This document shows positions 5,225 to 7,006 of a stretch of DNA of 7,006 nt, piece by piece. The position numbers and the translations under genes are program-made. The stretch's first letter is position 1; every line of letters starts with the position of its first letter. Below the pieces are notes generated by a model. The model saw only the letters and a list, made by a program, of their open reading frames with translations. It did no database searches and was not told the origin of the DNA. This stretch comes from DASWHR01 sp035541035 (GTDB lineage Bacteria; Actinomycetota; AC-67): positions 1 through 7,006 of the forward strand of contig DATLFO010000335.1 in NCBI GenBank assembly GCA_035541035.1. The letters are read 5' to 3'.

Positions 5225-7006
5225 ATGAGCGACTTCGCCTGGACGCCCACTGCTGCTTATGCCGACAACGCGCGCGTCACGCGGCTGATGCGCACCCACG
5301 GGATCGACGACTACCGCGAGCTGGTCCGTCGCTCGCAGGATGATCCGGGCTGGTTCTGGGACGCGGCGGTGAAGGATCTGGGCATCGAGTTCTTCACGCC
5401 GTACACGCGTGTCTACGACGACGCGCGCGGCATCGCATGGACGACCTGGTTCGACGGCGCGACCGTGAACCTGACCCACAATTGCGTGGACAAGCAGGAC
5501 CCGTCGGCGCGGGCGCTGGTGTGGGAAGGCGAGGACGGCGCGACACGCACGCTGACGTTCGGCGAGCTGCGACGCGAGGTCGATCGCGTCGCGAACGGGC
5601 TGAAGTCGCTGGGCATCGGCGAAGGGGATCGGGTCGGGATCCAGATGCCGATGGTGCCCGAGAACGCCGTCGCGCTGTACGCGTGCGCCAAGATCGGCGC
5701 GGTCGTGCTGCCGGTCTTCAGCGGCTTCGCCGCCGGTGCCGTCGCGGCGCGGCTGCAGGACGCCGGCGCGATCGCGCTCATCACCGCCGACGGCTTCTAT
5801 CGGCGCGGCAGCCTCGTGCCGCTGAAAGAGACTGCCGACGAGGCCGCGGCCGCCTCGCCGACCGTCAAGCACGTGATCGTGTTTCGCCGCATCGGCCGCG
5901 ACATCGGCTGGACCGACGGCCGGGACGTCGAATGGGACTCGCTGGGGCCGGCCGAGCCGCTTGAGGCCGCGCGTCTGGATCCCGAGCATCCGCTGATGAT
6001 CGCCTACACGTCCGGCACGACCGGCAAGCCGAAGGGTGCGGTGCACGTGCACGGCGGCTTTCTGGTCAAGATCGCCGAAGAGGCCGCGTACCAGACCGAT
6101 CTGGGTCCCGGCGATCTGCTGTTTTGGTTCACCGACATGGGCTGGATCATGGGCCCGTGGGAGCTGATCGGCGCCAACGCCAACGGCGCGGCGGTCCTGT
6201 TCTTCGAAGGCGCGCCCGACTATCCGACGCCCGATCGCATCTGGGAGATCGTCGCCCGGCACAAGGTCACCGCGCTGGGCATGTCGCCGACCGGCGTGCG
6301 CGCGTTGATCCCCCACGGCGAAGACATCGTCCGCTCGCACGACCTGTCGTGCCTTCGCGTGCTGGCATCGACCGGCGAGCCGTGGAATCCCGAGCCGTGG
6401 CGCTGGTACTTCGACGTCGTCGGCGGCGGACGCTGCCCGGTCATCAACCTCAGCGGCGGCACCGAGGTCGGCGCGTGCTTCTTGTCGCCGTCGGTGCTCA
6501 CGCCGCTTCGCCCGTGCACGCTGGGCGGGCCGTCGCTGGGCATGGCCATCGACGTCTACGATCCCGACGGCAAGCCGATGGGGCCCGGCGAGGTTGGCGA
6601 GCTGGTGTGCACCAAGCCGTGGCCCGGCATGACGCGCGGCATCTGGAACGATCCCGAGCGTTACGTGCAGGCGTACTGGTCGCGCTGGCCCGACGTGTGG
6701 GTGCACGGCGACTGGGCCTCGACCGATGCCGACGGCTACTGGTATCTGCACGGCCGCAGCGACGACACGCTCAAGATCGCGGGCAAGCGGCTGGGGCCGG
6801 CCGAGGTCGAGTCGATCCTGGTCGAGCATCCCGGCGTCGCCGAATCCGCGGCCGTCGGCGTGCCCGACGAGGTCAAGGGCGAGAAAGTCTGGTGTTTCGT
6901 CGTGCTCAAGCCCGGCGTTGAACCCGATGATCAATTGGCCGCGGCGCTGCGCGGCATGGTGGCCGACGCGCTCGGCAAGGCGTTCCGGCCCGACGCGATC
7001 CGGTTC
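5225..7006 (+). CDS. AMP-forming acetyl-CoA-synthetase-like acyl-CoA ligase, 3' end outside window
   Basis: I translated this frame by hand: it is open for 594 codons from ATG 5225 to the window edge. It is an ANL-superfamily enzyme that adenylates a carboxylic acid with ATP and then makes the CoA thioester. Visible parts: Acs-type N-terminal region (GWFWDAAVKDLGIEFFTPY; LTHNCVDK), P-loop-like YTSGTTGKPKG (261-271), TDMGWIMGPW, STGEPWNPEPW, INLSGGTEVG (from residue 407), HGDWA (494-498), GRSDD (510-514) and IAGKR (518-522). The C-terminal catalytic Lys, usually in PKTRSGK, lies just beyond the window; about 30-60 residues are missing. True acetyl-CoA synthetases carry WWQTE with an acetate-selecting Trp where this has LSGGTE, so the substrate is probably not acetate, perhaps a larger or branched acyl group. 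The gene follows the cupredoxin after 67 nt with its own promoter-like sequence. Family is secure; substrate unknown. Confidence 0.9.
   Translation, partial: MSDFAWTPTAAYADNARVTRLMRTHGIDDYRELVRRSQDDPGWFWDAAVKDLGIEFFTPYTRVYDDARGIAWTTWFDGATVNLTHNCVDKQDPSARALVWEGEDGATRTLTFGELRREVDRVANGLKSLGIGEGDRVGIQMPMVPENAVALYACAKIGAVVLPVFSGFAAGAVAARLQDAGAIALITADGFYRRGSLVPLKETADEAAAASPTVKHVIVFRRIGRDIGWTDGRDVEWDSLGPAEPLEAARLDPEHPLMIAYTSGTTGKPKGAVHVHGGFLVKIAEEAAYQTDLGPGDLLFWFTDMGWIMGPWELIGANANGAAVLFFEGAPDYPTPDRIWEIVARHKVTALGMSPTGVRALIPHGEDIVRSHDLSCLRVLASTGEPWNPEPWRWYFDVVGGGRCPVINLSGGTEVGACFLSPSVLTPLRPCTLGGPSLGMAIDVYDPDGKPMGPGEVGELVCTKPWPGMTRGIWNDPERYVQAYWSRWPDVWVHGDWASTDADGYWYLHGRSDDTLKIAGKRLGPAEVESILVEHPGVAESAAVGVPDEVKGEKVWCFVVLKPGVEPDDQLAAALRGMVADALGKAFRPDAIRF

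Noticed and set aside
4291..5250. 319-codon open frame on the minus strand over the cupredoxin gene
   Set aside because: The sense strand has a signal peptide, copper-site residues and an SD sequence; the antisense product is Arg/Gly/His-rich without a family.
5135..6934. 599-codon open frame on the minus strand
   Set aside because: It lies antisense to the acyl-CoA ligase, whose motifs are unmistakable. The antisense product is Arg/Asp/His/Ala-rich low-complexity sequence with no recognisable family; such long shadows are common in GC-rich codon-biased genes.

Overview
The window is GC-rich (roughly two thirds G+C by eye), densely coding bacterial DNA. It holds six protein genes and no RNA genes, mobile elements or CRISPR arrays that I can see. 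The best clue to the host is a three-gene block (987-2837): a histidine-phosphatase-type phosphomutase, a DUF3090 protein and an SCO1664-like kinase-fold protein. From memory, this trio is characteristic of Actinobacteria and also occurs in some Chloroflexi. Two genes also look leaderless, with a TANNNT -10 box 7-8 nt before the ATG and no Shine-Dalgarno sequence, which fits an actinobacterium. A deep-branching lineage such as Thermoleophilia is my guess, not a demonstrated assignment.

Layout: (1) 1-954 (+) is the C-terminal half of thiC, the thiamin pyrimidine synthase, cut by the window start. (2) 987-2837 (+) is the trio, tightly packed: the first two genes overlap by 4 nt (ATGA) and the third starts 1 nt after the second ends. 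(3) 2840-4255 (-) is fumC, class II fumarase, convergent with the trio with only 2 nt between the stop codons. (4) 4256-4404 is a divergent regulatory region. (5) 4405-5157 (+) is a secreted cupredoxin-like protein followed by an Ig-like domain. (6) 5225-7006 (+) is an acetyl-CoA-synthetase-like AMP-forming acyl-CoA ligase that runs off the window end; its frame is open for all 594 codons.

Apart from the trio, the genes look like ordinary neighbours: thiamin synthesis, TCA cycle, acyl activation and a secreted probable copper protein. The trio is the best candidate for a coherent but uncharacterised system, because it pairs a predicted kinase-fold protein with a predicted phosphatase/mutase and a small protein with a Cys/His metal-site signature.

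The most striking anomaly is in thiC. The invariant CX2CX4C motif that binds the radical-SAM [4Fe-4S] cluster is missing, apparently through an in-frame loss of 8 residues between two FCSM repeats. This is either a real cluster-less ThiC or a sequence/assembly collapse. The second anomaly is the cupredoxin, which carries a plastocyanin-like C-x2-H directly followed by a CuA-like C-x3-C-x3-H, while the usual Met ligands are absent.
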